Positions 1-28,041 of a stretch of 64,000 bases of DNA are shown one piece after another (within the stretch, counting starts at the first letter, position 1; each line of letters opens with the position of its first letter). The stretch is from Myoxocephalus aenaeus (taxonomy: Eukaryota > Chordata > Actinopteri > Perciformes > Cottidae): NCBI GenBank assembly GCA_038501785.1, contig JBAMJR010000039.1, forward strand, positions 7,847,001 through 7,911,000, written 5' to 3'. Made by a program: the position numbers and the translations under genes. The notes under the pieces were generated by a model, which was not told the origin of the DNA, did no database searches, and was given only the letters and a program-made list of their open reading frames with translations.

Positions 1-180
1 CACCCACTTGGAGGACTCCTTTTCCAAACAGGTGACCGTGTTTGTGTTTTTATAGGCTATAACTCTTTATGATATGAAAGTCTCAAAGGTCTTTAAGGTG
101 ACCAAAAGCAAGAAAGTAAATTAGCTTGACTTGAAAAACTCCTCAAACAACAGGGCAAAGCAAAAGACAAAGCTTTATAC

Positions 181-556
181 CAGGGGTGTCAAACATACGG
201 CCCGCTGATCCTCTGATTGTAAAACGGGCATGCTAACCATTGAACCACAGTCACAATTGATTGCAGCACTGACATTACTAAACATATTGCCCAACTGCGA
301 GGGAATCTGCAGAGGAGAGCCCAGGCAGATAAACAGTGGGCTGATGTTTGAATTTTTGGTCTTTATGTTTCTAGTTTATTGTAGAAAAACCTTTAAAATA
401 GGGTTTATCATCCAAAAAGCTTCACCAATGATTTAAAAATAGAGAAATATTGTCATTATGTATGCGTTATTATGCTGTGATTTTACTGGTCCGGCCCACT
501 TGAGCTCAAAATGGGCAGCATGTGGCCCCTTAACTAAAATGAGTTTGACACCCCTG
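181..556. mobile_element. hAT-type MITE with 8-bp target-site duplication
   Basis: A 376-bp non-autonomous DNA transposon. It starts CAGGGGTGTCAAAC and ends GTTTGACACCCCTG, so the terminal inverted repeats match. It is flanked on both sides by CTTTATAC (173-180 and 557-564), a perfect 8-bp duplication as hAT transposases make. The termini resemble a widespread vertebrate TGTCAAAC hAT family (from memory). It has no transposase. On the minus strand at 207-250 it contains a tRNA-like piece. It lies in the iqsec2 intron upstream of the first exon in the window. Confidence 0.88.
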
Positions 557-662
557 CTTTATACCCTCAAAGCATGCTTTAGAAACTGAATATTATGTTT
601 AAGATAAACTATAGTAACATAGTTTACTTTATGAGATGCTGAACTCGTCGTGTCCCCTACAG

Positions 663-3600
663 GTCAAGTCCTTAGCTGACTCCATAGACGATGCCCTTAC
701 CTGCCGCGGGGGTCGCGATGACTCCCAGGAAGGCAGCAGGGAGGGTGGAGGCCTTAGTGAAGACTTCGGGGAGTGTGTGTGGAGCAGCAGCAGCAACCCC
801 TCCTCCCAAAGAGGTTTGGGAGAACGAGCCCGGGGAGCCGGAGGAGGACTCAGTATGCATGGCGACAGCACCGCCACCTCGTACAGCGACGTCACCCTTT
901 ACATGGACGATGGCATGCCGTCGTCCCCGCTGTCCCTGGACCGGGCACCCAGCAGCACAGATACAGAGTACTGGGGCCCCGGTGGTGGTGTCGGAGGGCG
1001 CGAGGACAGCAGGGACACCGAGGGAGGGGGCAGCAGCAACAGTCGGCGCAGCACCCCGTGTACCGAGTGCAGGGACTATCGTCTCAGGGGCGCCCATCTG
1101 CCTCTCCTCACGATTGAGCCGCCCAGTGACAGCTCTGTGGACATGAGCGACCGCTCAGATCGCGGCTCTCTGAGCAGACAGCTGGTCTACGAGCAGGAGC
1201 CCGGTGTCGGGACTTGCTCCCCTCAGGGAACCCTCAAACACTCCCCCAGCACAGGCACCCGGACTTCCTCCACAGCAGCCGCCCAGGGTCAGACCCGGGC
1301 CCCCGGCAGACCCATACCCACACACATCCCTCACCAAGTGGCGGCACACCACCACCACCACCACCACCCTATCCACCACCACCAGTACCCGGACACGCCG
1401 TCGTCGTCGTCCTCCCCCCAGCAGCCCCCCACCACCCCTCTGTCCTCCTCCTCCTCTACAGCTCTGCCTCCCAGTGGACTGGAGCAGCCGTGCTGCTCGG
1501 ACGGGGACAACGACTCGCTCAACTCCACCACCAACTCCAACGAGACGGTCAACTGCAGCTCCGGCTCCTCGTCTCAGGACAGCCTGCGGGAGCCTCTGCC
1601 GCCTCTGGGGAAGCAGACCTACCAGAGAGAAAGCCGCCACAGCTGGGACTCCCCGCCTTTCAACAGCGACGTGGTGCAGAGACGCCAGTACCGCATCGGT
1701 CTCAACCTCTTCAACAAGTAAGATGATTGTAATACTAATACACAAAAATGCCTAGTAGAGACCATTTTTATGGTGATAATACAATTAAACTGGCGAAGTT
1801 GTAGTGAGATAGTTCTTTTTCATTGACTATAGGAAGCCAGAGAAAGGGATCCAGTACCTGATAGAGAGAGGTTTTGTATCGGACACTCCCGTTGGGATTG
1901 CTCGCTTCATCTTGGAGAGGAAGGGCCTCAGCAGGCAGATGATTGGAGAGTTCCTGGGAAACCGACAGAAGCAGTTCAATAAAGATGTTTTAGAGTGAGT
2001 ATGGGAGTACAGAAGAGATCATCAGCAGGGATTTTTTTTTTTTAACCATTCAGATGGATGTTTAGTCCAAACACAGATCAGCATAAGTGCACACTATTTC
2101 ATCTCACATATTTCATACCAAGTCCAAATGGATGCAGCCTTGAGGCAGACCCAATGCCCTCCCCACACACACATACATGGTATTTCATAATGTGTGCCAT
2201 GATGAATGTTCCAGGAGAGGTTGGACTGTGACCTCTGCTGTGTGTGTTTCAGCTGTGTGGTGGATGAGATGGACTTCTCAGGAATGGACCTGGATGATGC
2301 TCTCAGGAAATTCCAGGCTCAGATTAAAGTTCAAGGAGAAGCCCAGAAAGTGGAACGGCTCATAGAAGCTTTTAGGTTTGTATGTGTTGAATGCAGTGTC
2401 TTTAAAATAGAGATAGGCCTCAGTGACAGTCAGCTCAAGACACACTGAATTCTATCAACTGTGGCTGGAGTATCAAACTGTAAATGTTTGAACATGCTGT
2501 TTCTGTCTCTCATGCAGCCAGAGATACTGTGTGTGTAATCCAACGCTGGTTCGGCAGTTCCAGAACCCAGACACCATCTTCATTTTAGCCTTCGCCATCA
2601 TCCTCCTCAACACAGATATGTACAGTCCCAACATCAAAGCTGAGAGGAAGATGAAACTAGAGGATTTCATCAAGAATTTGAGAGGTAAGACAGGACAGAA
2701 ATAACTCACACACTTGATTTACATATCAGGCTGTTTTAATTTTTTTTTTTTATCATGTTGTCTTCATGGATGTTAGTATGCATAAGATTATTAAGGAGAA
2801 GTGTTTGTCCAGTTGAAATTTAAAAAATAAATTCCACCACATACATATATGCTCGTTAAAAACGTGTCCTGTGTCTCCTTTGAGAAGAAATCTGAAACCA
2901 CAAGGGAGAAATGTATATTATATATCTATTTGATCACGGCACCCCTTTGATTTTGCATGAATTCGACGGAATCGGTATCCATCGGCGTAGATGGAGACCT
3001 TATTTTGATACAGCCAATAAAGTCTTGCATGAAGTAGTAACGTCAGTGATCTATCAAAGGCCGAGCACACAGCAGCCTGCCCCACAACACAAGAACCTCT
3101 CTCGTTCTTCTTTCACTTACAGACATGAAAAGACATTTTCTCCGACTCACATTCACTGTGGGAAAAGTGCTCTGCTAATGTCAATTTGCAGGCTTAGATA
3201 ACCGATCAACTGCTCAGCAGCAGCATCTTAAACAGCATGGTCCTTGCTCTTTAATAGCAATAATAACACGCTGTCCAGCCGTGAAATGTTGGCTACAGCA
3301 CATGCTTTGTCTCTTGGTACGCTGCCAGCGAGACAAAAAAAATCTATATATATTTCCCCCTAAACCTTTTTTCCTCTGTTTAATAATAAAAAACACTATT
3401 AACAATACATATTGTTGCCACTTGTGTGTGAAAACTGGAAAAATCACAATACTTTTTGCATCAGATACACTGTATAATTTTGTGCAGTGCAGTTGCAATA
3501 AACATAATTTCCTAAAACCCTCCCTATCCCTGTCTCCACCCCAGGCGTAGACAATGGTCAGGATATACCCAGGGACCTGCTGGTTGGGATCTATCAACGG

Positions 3601-6600
3601 ATACAGAAATGGGAGCTACGGACCAACGATGACCACGTGTCCCAAGTGCAAGCAGTGGAGAGAGTCATTGTGGGCAAGAAGCCTGTGAGCAAAATACAGG
3701 GCTTTGTAATATGTTGTCACTACTTGTTAAAAGTTTATTCATTTGTACTGTATTTTTCTATATAGGTGCTGTCCCTACCCCATCGTAGGCTGGTGTGTTG
3801 CTGCCAGCTCTATGAGGTCCCTGACCCCAACAGGCCGCAGAGGACCGGGGTGCACCAACGGGAGGTTTTCCTCTTTAATGACCTTCTGGTGGTAAGACTC
3901 GCATTCATCACTTTTTAAGACATGGCAGATAAGACATCTATTTAACTTGAAAGACCCTCTAAAATACATCCCATCTATCTGTCCCATCAGGTGACCAAAA
4001 TCTTCCAGAAGAAGAAAACCTCAGTGACTTATAGTTTCAGACAATCGTTCCCTTTGGTTGAGATGCAAGTGCACATGTTCCAGAACTCGTGTAAGAACCC
4101 ATTTAACTATTCTTTATTACCTTCTGTGCAATCCTTAACATTTCAGTTCTGGGTAATTTTGCATTTCTATTTTTGATTGGAAACAATGTAATTGTCCTTT
4201 GCGGTCTGGAGCCGATAATATTTGAATATTGCAATACTTTCATCAGTGGGTTTCATCCCCCAGTGATAGAAGGTGACTTAACTGACATTTATTTAAATGA
4301 AAATCTTCAAAGGTGCCACTTTTAAGTATTTTATTTTTCTGTGTTTGCATCTCTTAGACTACCCGCATGGTATCCGCCTGACCTCAGCAGCCCTGGGTGG
4401 GGAGAGGAAGGTTTTTATCATCTTTATGGCACCCAGTCAGCAAGACCGCACCCGCTTTGTTAGCGATCTCAGGGAGAGTATTGCTGAAGTGCAAGAGATG
4501 GAGAAATACAGAGTGGAATGTAAGTACCCCATCTACTGGTCATTAATGTGAACTATGACTTTAGTGGGCGTGATACAGCTTTCTACATCAATAAATAGAG
4601 TGCTGGTGTTATCGGTATATGGCTTATTCTTCTCTACATTGTGTCGCCCTCTCATTTTAAATTCCCCTGTGCCCTCTGTGCTTACTTACAGCGGAGCTGG
4701 AGAAACAGAAAGGTGTGATGCGGCCCAGCATGCTCACTGGAGGTGTGGTTGGAGGCGTAGGTGGGAAGAGCGATGTTGTGAATGGCTCCCTGGGAAGAAC
4801 CAGTTTTGATGACAACTGCTCAGTGGGAGAGGGTCTCAAACGCACGGCGCTCAGCTCATCTCTCAGGGACCTATCGGATGCAGGTGAGGAAACATCAGAG
4901 ACGTCGTTTAATTCCGATTCCTTCCTGTCCGCTGGGTTGAATTGGGTAGCACAGCTTTCACATGACTTTTTTTTTGTATCCACTGCTACATACTGTTCAC
5001 ATCTTTCTCACTGACATTAAGACACAGCTTATGCAATTCCTATCTTTTTCCAAAACACGTGAACAAACTTTCCAATCTTTGGCTCTTTGCTAACCTGACT
5101 CTTCCTGGTGGGGTGCAGGGAAACGTGGTCGCAGGAACAGTGTTGGTTCTCTGGACAGTACCATGGAAGTAAGTCTCAAAGACTAGATGTTGTCCTGTAA
5201 CACGTCCTCTTACTGGTTCTTCGTTTTCCCGAGCACGCTCAGTTTGTGTCCAGTGTGCCTAATAGATGGTGTGCGTGTGTCCTGACCTGCACTGACACCC
5301 TCTGCATGGCTGTGTGTGTTCAGTCCTGCTCATGCATGTCCTTCACCTCCAGATACAAATGTGTCCTTTGTGTGCTGATGTAAGTGGGAACAGAGACATT
5401 AGTGCAATCCTTCAGGGTTTTTTTCTAAAACATGATGATGCTTTATTCTCCCAGGGCTCCATCATTAGCAGCCCACAGCCTCACCAGCGCTATCCAGTGC
5501 CAGGCGTGTTGCCTGGCTGCTACGCAACAGAAGACTTTCGGCCTCATCGCCCCATCCTGAGCCCCGGATCGGGGGTGGGGGGTGGGCCGGGGCAGCAACA
5601 CACCACTGCTGGGACAGGAATTGGGGGAGTCTCCAGCAGTGTAGAGAGAGCAGGAGCGGGGAGCGGCCCTGGGGGGAGCAGCAACAACAACAGCGGCTCC
5701 TTCCTGGGGTCCCTATTCGGCAGCAAACGTGCCAAACCACCAGGGCCCCTTATTCCACCGGGACCACCCTACCCCGCACCTGTACCCCCACCGACTACGG
5801 GAGGGCCCCCTCCTCACTCCCCTTCATCGCTGTGCCAGCTGGACGGGGGCCCTTCCAAGATCCAGGCGCTGCACGCACAGTACTGTCACGTGGCCACCGT
5901 GCAGCCCCCACCACCTTACTACCATCACCATCGCTACCACGTCCAAACTGTCCCGCCTCCTTTGCAAGGTGTGCCCCCTCATTCTATACAGAGAGGCCCA
6001 CTACCCTGTCGTCCACCGCTTGGCCCCCCACATGCCCAGCACCCGCAGCTGGCCCATCTCTCCCATCTCTCCCAGCATGGGCTTCCGGTTCGTTACGCCA
6101 ACATGGTGGTGGGATGTCCCCCACCCCTTTCTCCTCTCTCCCAACATTCCCAGAACCCACAGTTTGGCCTGTACCACGCGCAGCCTACACACTCTATCAG
6201 AGGGGGCGTCGTCCCTGGCACCAAACTCCCGTTAACCATGTCTCACTCCCACCCGCACCCACACGCACACTCCCAAACCCACCCCGGACACGTGCTCACG
6301 CCACACCCAGCCAGCCACTCCACCCATCAAACACACTTCATATTCGGCACTCTGCCCCACAACCTTCCGTCCGCCTCCGTCAATGCGCATCACGCGGCGA
6401 CCGTCGGCCCGTATCTGCCCCAGTACCCTCCTCTTTCGTCTATCCCTCCTCCCCCACCACATTCCCCTTTACCCCCCCCTTTGTCCCCCCTTACCCCTCT
6501 TACACCTCTCTCCCCTCTCCCCCCCCAGCACCCCGGGCAGCTTCAGCAGGGGCCGCAGGTGACGGGTGCTGGAGCGACAGGTACAGGGGGCAAATCCAAG

Positions 6601-6630
6601 CCTATCAACCGGATAAGTACCGTGGTGTGA
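663..6630 (+). CDS. iqsec2: IQSEC-family Arf guanine-nucleotide exchange factor, 3' part
   Basis: Exons: 663-1717, 1833-1994, 2253-2375, 2518-2684, 3545-3684, 3766-3891, 3991-4090, 4358-4519, 4692-4883, 5119-5168, 5455-6630. Joined they give 1150 codons and a TGA; the 5' exons, including the IQ motif, lie outside the window. The first exon encodes a low-complexity Ser/Gly/His-rich linker. The Sec7 domain follows (from the end of that exon through 3684, with conserved GEFLGNRQKQFN and FAIILLNTDMYSP motifs), then a PH domain (3766-4519). The last exon is a 391-residue Pro/His-rich tail ending STVV, a class I PDZ ligand. Family role: exchange factor activating Arf6 at the postsynaptic density, bound to PSD-95-type scaffolds. 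The paralogue choice (iqsec2, not iqsec1 or 3) rests on the PDZ-binding tail and on kdm5c next door, as in human Xp11.22. Confidence 0.9.
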
Positions 6631-6862
6631 GCAGGATGTGGGGCCAGAGGGGTCAGAGGTCAGATTATAGAGTGGAGGAGGTTGGCAGAGCTAGGCCTAG
6701 GACCAAGTCTGCCAGGACGGAAAGTAACAGCAGCAGCGCGAGCGACAAGAGGAAACGCAGTTTGCTTCGTCTCTGTTACTTTCACCTCCGTTTCCCACAT
6801 ATGTAGGTGGAAATAAAGAGCACAGCTCGAGTGCGTACATCTTTTGAAACCTGCACACACAG

Positions 6863-6864
<2 letters not shown>

Positions 6865-6908
<44 letters not shown>
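6865..6908. repeat. (AC)n microsatellite
   Basis: About 22 uninterrupted AC dinucleotides just downstream of the iqsec2 stop, in its 3' UTR. Confidence 0.97.
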
Positions 6909-6914
<6 letters not shown>

Positions 6915-7122
6915 ACGCACATCCAAATGTATAAACACTCCACACGAAATATCAAAAAAGCCTATAGCCATATAATTTAAGATGAAACTAAATCTATATC
7001 TAGATATATTGCCTCAGTTTTAATTGTTTGAAGTCTAGTTGAGGCTGTATGAGACTATGTACATGTACAGTACCAAGATAATAAAGATGATAATGTGACA
7101 CTGGAAGAAGAAAAAACAGAGA

Positions 7123-7124
<2 letters not shown>

Positions 7125-7188
<64 letters not shown>
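7125..7188. repeat. (AT)n microsatellite
   Basis: 32 uninterrupted AT units in the presumed iqsec2 3' UTR. The short reading frames across it are only Ile-Tyr repeats and are not genes. Confidence 0.97.
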
Positions 7189-7190
<2 letters not shown>

Positions 7191-7766
7191 AGCTGCTTAC
7201 ATAGGGATGTAAATAAAGAACGCACCAAATGCATTCCAGGGGAGTTTGACATTAAAAACAGCAGAGAGTTGCAAAAAAAATGTCCCTTGACTTTGCAATA
7301 ATTTACTTGGCTTCACGGTGTCTCTGTCCACTTTAGCAGGTTCCGCTTTGCTGACAGGCATCTTTTTTTTTCTAAAGAAGACCTCAGATATGTTGCTTTG
7401 TCTTAAATTTCTAAAACCAATGCACGGTTTCCTGACAGTCTTTTGCTTAATGGTCTTTTATATGTCAACAGGAGCCACCTGGCTTTATAATGCATTCCTT
7501 GTGGGGTATGGGAAATTAATGATGCAATCAATAATATATTTTGAATGTTTCTGAAGCTTCTTGCTGTTTTATCGATATTATAATATACCTGCTATGAGTA
7601 TGATGAATATTGTACAATATTTGTTTTGATCAGTGATTAATTATATCAGCAGATGTTTGTACATGGTTATAGAGAGTATATGCACATATAAATCCCCTCA
7701 GTTTGCCAAAACCACCAGACGCTGTTCTGACATGTGAAGTGTGATTTATTTCCATAGTCATTGAAG

Positions 7767-7804
7767 TTCATCTTTTTAATAAGATTAGTTATTAAAAAGA
7801 TGAA
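7767..7804 (+). other. Perfect inverted repeat (16-bp arms, 6-nt loop) in the iqsec2 3' UTR
   Basis: The left arm at 7767-7782 is exactly complementary to the right arm at 7789-7804, with GATTAG as loop. In the transcript this would fold into a 16-bp, mostly A-U stem. Its function is unknown. Confidence 0.85.
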
Positions 7805-9050
7805 TGAGGTTTAGTTTTGTTCAAATTGATTTGAACACAATGTTCAAATGTCCTCCTTTTCTGTTTAGTTTGATGTGGGGGTGACTAACAAAACTTGAAA
7901 TTTAAAGAATGGATCTTAGTTCATGTTTCATATTTCATATATATATTAATGAGGCGCCCAGTATTGGAAAAAAAAGCTTGAATATGGTTGTGGAAATTGA
8001 AAAAAAAGGAAAAAAAACTTTGTGGACGATGCCATTCCCTCAGAATTGTACAGGGCATCTGTACTCAATTCGTCGCAGTCATCAGATTTAGCCATTTTGT
8101 GTTTTTCTATGTTTTGAAGAAGCACGCTTTTACATGCTGTTTTGTGGTTTTGCACACGTGATGTCTTAAGTCAGAAATGGCCTTCTTCTTATCCTCCCTC
8201 TTCTGCCACTTTTAGAAATCTCTTGTTACATTTTCTGATGCCATGGCATCCCGCTGAGGGCTTCTTGTTTAAAACCGTGACAAGTCGAGGATGTAAAATA
8301 GCCTCCAGGTACATAATGTATTTCCCCTTGTGTAACTGTTACCCCTTTTGCTACTGCAACTGTAATGAGCACTGATGTAATTTACCTTCAGTGCCATTGA
8401 TTACCAAGGGAATACTACATCTAATCTGATTTAGGATAGAATGAATGGGACTTGATGGGAATGAGGACAAAGTGCAGAAGTCAAAGTCACAAACTCCTGA
8501 AAGAGATGGCAAAGTTGAAGATCCTCAACAAAAGGATTTTAAGGAGGTTTGGAGATGGTCAAGAATGTCAGATGAAGATTTTATAAGTACATGTTGGCGA
8601 GTTTTTTCTTTTTATTGTGTCTCTTTATGACTCGTCTTGCATGAATATACCTGCCCTTATTGAATAGATTGTATTGTAAAAATCTGAATGTACATAATAT
8701 AGGCTTCTATACATATGCTTCTTATCATAACTATGGGATGCACTACTCCCATTCTGTATTCAGGTGCGTGCATGTGAGTGCCACCAAGTCTGTACATATA
8801 AAAGAGGGGCGGGGATAGGAGACGTTGGCCACAAGGAATGTTGATTTTATTTTTATTTTCTTATTATTTCTGACTGAAGGTGAACGAATGAGTTACCATA
8901 ATATAAATTAAAGCCTAAAAGAAGTTTATATGTTGGTGCCGTTATTGCTATCATTTAAAACAAATGATTTCCTTTTTTTTCTTTGTTGTATGTATTATGT
9001 GTACTGAAAGAATAGAGAATTGAGATGTGAATATGTATTGCTTCTGATCA

Positions 9051-9056
9051 ATTAAA
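9051..9056 (+). promoter_or_regulatory. iqsec2: Probable distal poly(A) signal of iqsec2
   Basis: ATTAAA followed about 20-40 bp later by a GT-rich stretch (TATGTGTACTTTGTGTAA), the usual cleavage-site layout. It is the last good signal before the kdm5c promoter. Confidence 0.5.
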
Positions 9057-9075
9057 GTGTCCTTGCAGTGAATTG

Positions 9076-9945
9076 GTCTATGTGTACTTTGTGTAACTTA
9101 ACATCTGTTTCAACAATTAATTTGCTCAAAGTAATGAACGGTAGATCATATTTTACATTACATAACCACAGGATAAAGAGAAGTATGAGAACTACAAGAT
9201 CTATATGAGATGTAGGCTGCTCTGCATATCAACTCTTCACACAAGCCATTTTTTTATGATAGCAAATGTTGCATAATACCACACAAACACACACACACAC
9301 ATTCACTGGGACACCTATATATTGGGCTTCCTACCCTGTAACCAATTTATTTCACAGTATTTAATTTGCACACAATCTCTTATTTAACTACCTATTTTGT
9401 CAAATGTGGATGCATAATGAATGATGCATGGTGAAACCGGAGTCAAATTCCATGTATGTGCAAATTTACATGGCCATTAAAGCTGATTCGGATTCTGATT
9501 CTGATAATTCCAACACTGTTGCGCATTGTCAATAAGCCATACAGTATTCATAAATAATTCTGAACAATGAGTGGTAAAATGGACTCATGGACTCAATTAC
9601 ACTGTGTGCTATTTTTTTATTTAGAGGCTGAATGAATTTCCATTGAATGCAGTTCATAGAGAGGGAAACGTGTGCTTTTTACTTGATCTTGACAGTTACA
9701 TAAATTCAGACAAGAAAAACAAATGTACATTATGCTCACACTATACACCGTAGGAAGCCTACGTTTCAATCCACCTCGACTAACACAGTACAAAAAAGCG
9801 TCACGTTTTATTTGCATACGATGATTTATTTTAAATACAAATTCAAATGTATTTATCAAAATGATTTAATTTACATTTTCTATTTGTAATGAGAGTATGC
9901 TTTGCGTGGTGGCACAGTCAATTCTACTTACGCAACGACTTAACG
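9076..9945. other. iqsec2-kdm5c intergenic spacer
   Basis: AT-rich sequence with no gene. At about 9474-9506 an ATTAAAGCTGATTC block followed by GGATTCTGATTCTGA units looks like the 3' tail of a fish non-LTR retrotransposon (from memory, uncertain). A short CA run lies near 9285-9300. Nothing else was recognised. Confidence 0.5.
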
Positions 9946-10450
9946 ACGGTCACAGCAGCAGCTCCGTGACTCGTGTTGGCGTACGTGGGCACTACTTTCA
10001 GGGAGTAAACGTGAGGTACGTGATGTGAAGATTCGAGGTTGTGCTTCGGTCGTGAGAAAAAAAACTAAGATGGCGTCTCATCAAGAAAGATAGGATGGCT
10101 TAAAGAGAGTGATGATGTTGGTCGGGAAATGATTGATAACGACATAATTGATCAAGTTTAGACCCTCGCTTGCTATTAAACGAACAGCTGCCGTCCATGT
10201 TGTGAACCCGTGTGTTTGACAGAACGGAGTTTATGGAGAACTGAGGCGGAAAACACGGTGAACTTTGCTCCGTCAGCTAGCCGACTGGCCCGAGCACAGC
10301 TGGCCGACGTTAGCTCACCAGCAGTCATCACAACAACAGAGGAAGGAGAGCGGCCACCGGCCCTATCACACCCCGGGACATCGAGGTGTCTTCGGGTCAG
10401 TTACGGCAACGCAACGAGACATTGTAGTTAAAAAAAAAGGGGGTCATCAA
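9946..10450 (+). promoter_or_regulatory. kdm5c: kdm5c promoter / 5' UTR region (inferred)
   Basis: The base composition switches from AT-rich to CpG-containing sequence 2 kb upstream of the kdm5c start codon. AAGATGGCG at 10067-10075 fits the YY1 consensus seen near many vertebrate transcription starts. Its ATG would open an 8-codon upstream frame (stop at 10091-10093) if transcribed. The coding exon begins with an acceptor at 12075-12076, four bases before the ATG, so at least one non-coding 5' exon must lie here. The exact start and donor are not resolved. Confidence 0.45.
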
Positions 10451-12076
10451 ATGTACTACATGTGGTATTTTATGGTTCTACATAGAACATGTTCCATGTG
10501 CCTGAATAACGTTAACTATTTGGTTAAATAGCACAAGTCTGGTTGAGTGTGTAAGCTCGTGTTAGCTGGTCTGCGTTCATATTGGTGAGTTTTCCCAGTC
10601 AATGTTAAGCTAACCATGCTAGCTAGTGTCCTAAACCCGGAGGAGGTGATGGGAGAAAAAGTGGAGGCCTCGATGCTAACGTTAGCTGGAAGTGGCGTTA
10701 TCGCCTCTGGTAGCTGAACAATAGCCTGAAATAGACTTCACCATGGGCCGAAGAAATGAATGACACATAGCTAACTCACTATAAGTTATTTAATTAGATA
10801 CATTTTCGTTTTTCTTACTTGTTTTGTTAACGCTGTCGCCGGAAGGTAAGGCTAGTTTTAACGTCAGTTCTCCCAAGTTTAGTAGTTAGGTTAGCTAACA
10901 GTTGCCAGGTTACAAATATGTATTGTTGAGTAATGTTAATAAGATGGACATTGACATTTCAATGTAACCATTTGGCTATTGTATTTGAGTGTTTGTTTAT
11001 TTATTGTCATGCGTCTCTTTAGAGCGTATTAATTAAGCCAGTCCAGCCTACTTGGGAGTAGTGATGGCCTCCGATACCTTTTGAGTTCATGGCCTTCACG
11101 CCATTGTTTGTCTGAAGGCCTTTGAAGAATCAGATAGATGACACGCATGCTACTGAAATTCCAGAATCAAGTTGATGATAATGAATAAGTAATGCCCCAG
11201 GAAATAATATAATAAGATACTTTTATAAGAAGATTCGTGTGCAAACACGTTACTCAAAGCAATGTTTATTTCTCAAGTGCAAACTGTACCAATTGAGGAG
11301 AAGAAAACATTATTGTGACTCAGTTCTGCGATAAAACAAAACAAGTCAATGGACTACTTAAAACTTTTGCCCTTTTTCACCCTGGCCCTGGTTCAACAGA
11401 GCATGGCATTTGTTTTGTTGTGTCTGTTGTTGGGGGAGGGGTCTTTAACAAGGACCACAGGGATCAAAGAAAAGCCTCATCCTAGGATTATCCATGTCTC
11501 TTGTTATTTGTTATTATGTAAAGTTTTATGGGAAATTATGAACTACTAAACATGCAGAGGAACTTATTGCCATATATTTAAAGCTGCCGATAGTACAATG
11601 CCATGTTAGACCAGGAAGTAGCATGAGCAAGAGTAAACAAATAGCTGTGTGATATTATTGTTATGTTCTTATACACTGATCCATTTTACTTATTGAATTA
11701 AGATAAAATGTTAACTTTACATTGTCTTTGTAAAATGTGTTTCCGTTTACATTTATTGAAAAAACATGGGTTCTATAAATGTTTGGCATGTTTGAAGACA
11801 AAATGTTGGCCCATGAACATACCCGTCTGAAGTATCAGGTTCATTCAACTTGCCCTAGGGTATCTGGAGCTCAATAAGTCACAAAGAAATGGTAGATCAA
11901 TTCAGAAAAAAAGCAAAATCCAACATATGCTCGGCTTCAGAGTTTTAGACGATCTACAAATGAAAAACAAGAGTTGCATACAAACTGCTTTCTGAAAGGC
12001 TGTATTGATGCTGCTTATAAGGGAGTCTATTATAGTCCATTGACTTGTTTTGTATTGTCAATCTTCTTGTTATCAG
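10451..12076 (+). other. kdm5c: kdm5c first intron (inferred)
   Basis: Non-coding. The first 450 bp are rich in TTAGCT/AGCTAA motifs. A possible splice donor GGAAG|GTAAGG sits at 10846. The rest is AT-rich. I see no repeat or gene I can name. Confidence 0.4.
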
Positions 12077-12080
12077 GGCG

Positions 12081-28041
<15,961 letters not shown>

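Larger units (their letters stand above)
6631..9075 (+). other. iqsec2: iqsec2 3' UTR (inferred)
   Basis: AT-rich non-coding sequence directly after the stop. It has an early AATAAA at 6812-6817 and a late ATTAAA at 9051-9056 followed by a GT-rich stretch, so short and long 3' ends are possible. Contents: a CA repeat at 6865-6908, an AT repeat at 7125-7188 and a perfect 16-bp stem hairpin at 7767-7804. No coding potential was seen. The end point is inferred from the poly(A) signal only. Confidence 0.5.

Noticed and set aside
2911..3201. 96-codon open frame in an iqsec2 intron
   Set aside because: Lies between two in-phase conserved exons. No similarity recognised, and it would break the frame.
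5832..6806. 324-codon open frame overlapping the iqsec2 last exon
   Set aside because: Low-complexity Pro/Ser frame in another phase of the iqsec2 tail, running past its stop. The STVV frame matches the family C-terminus.
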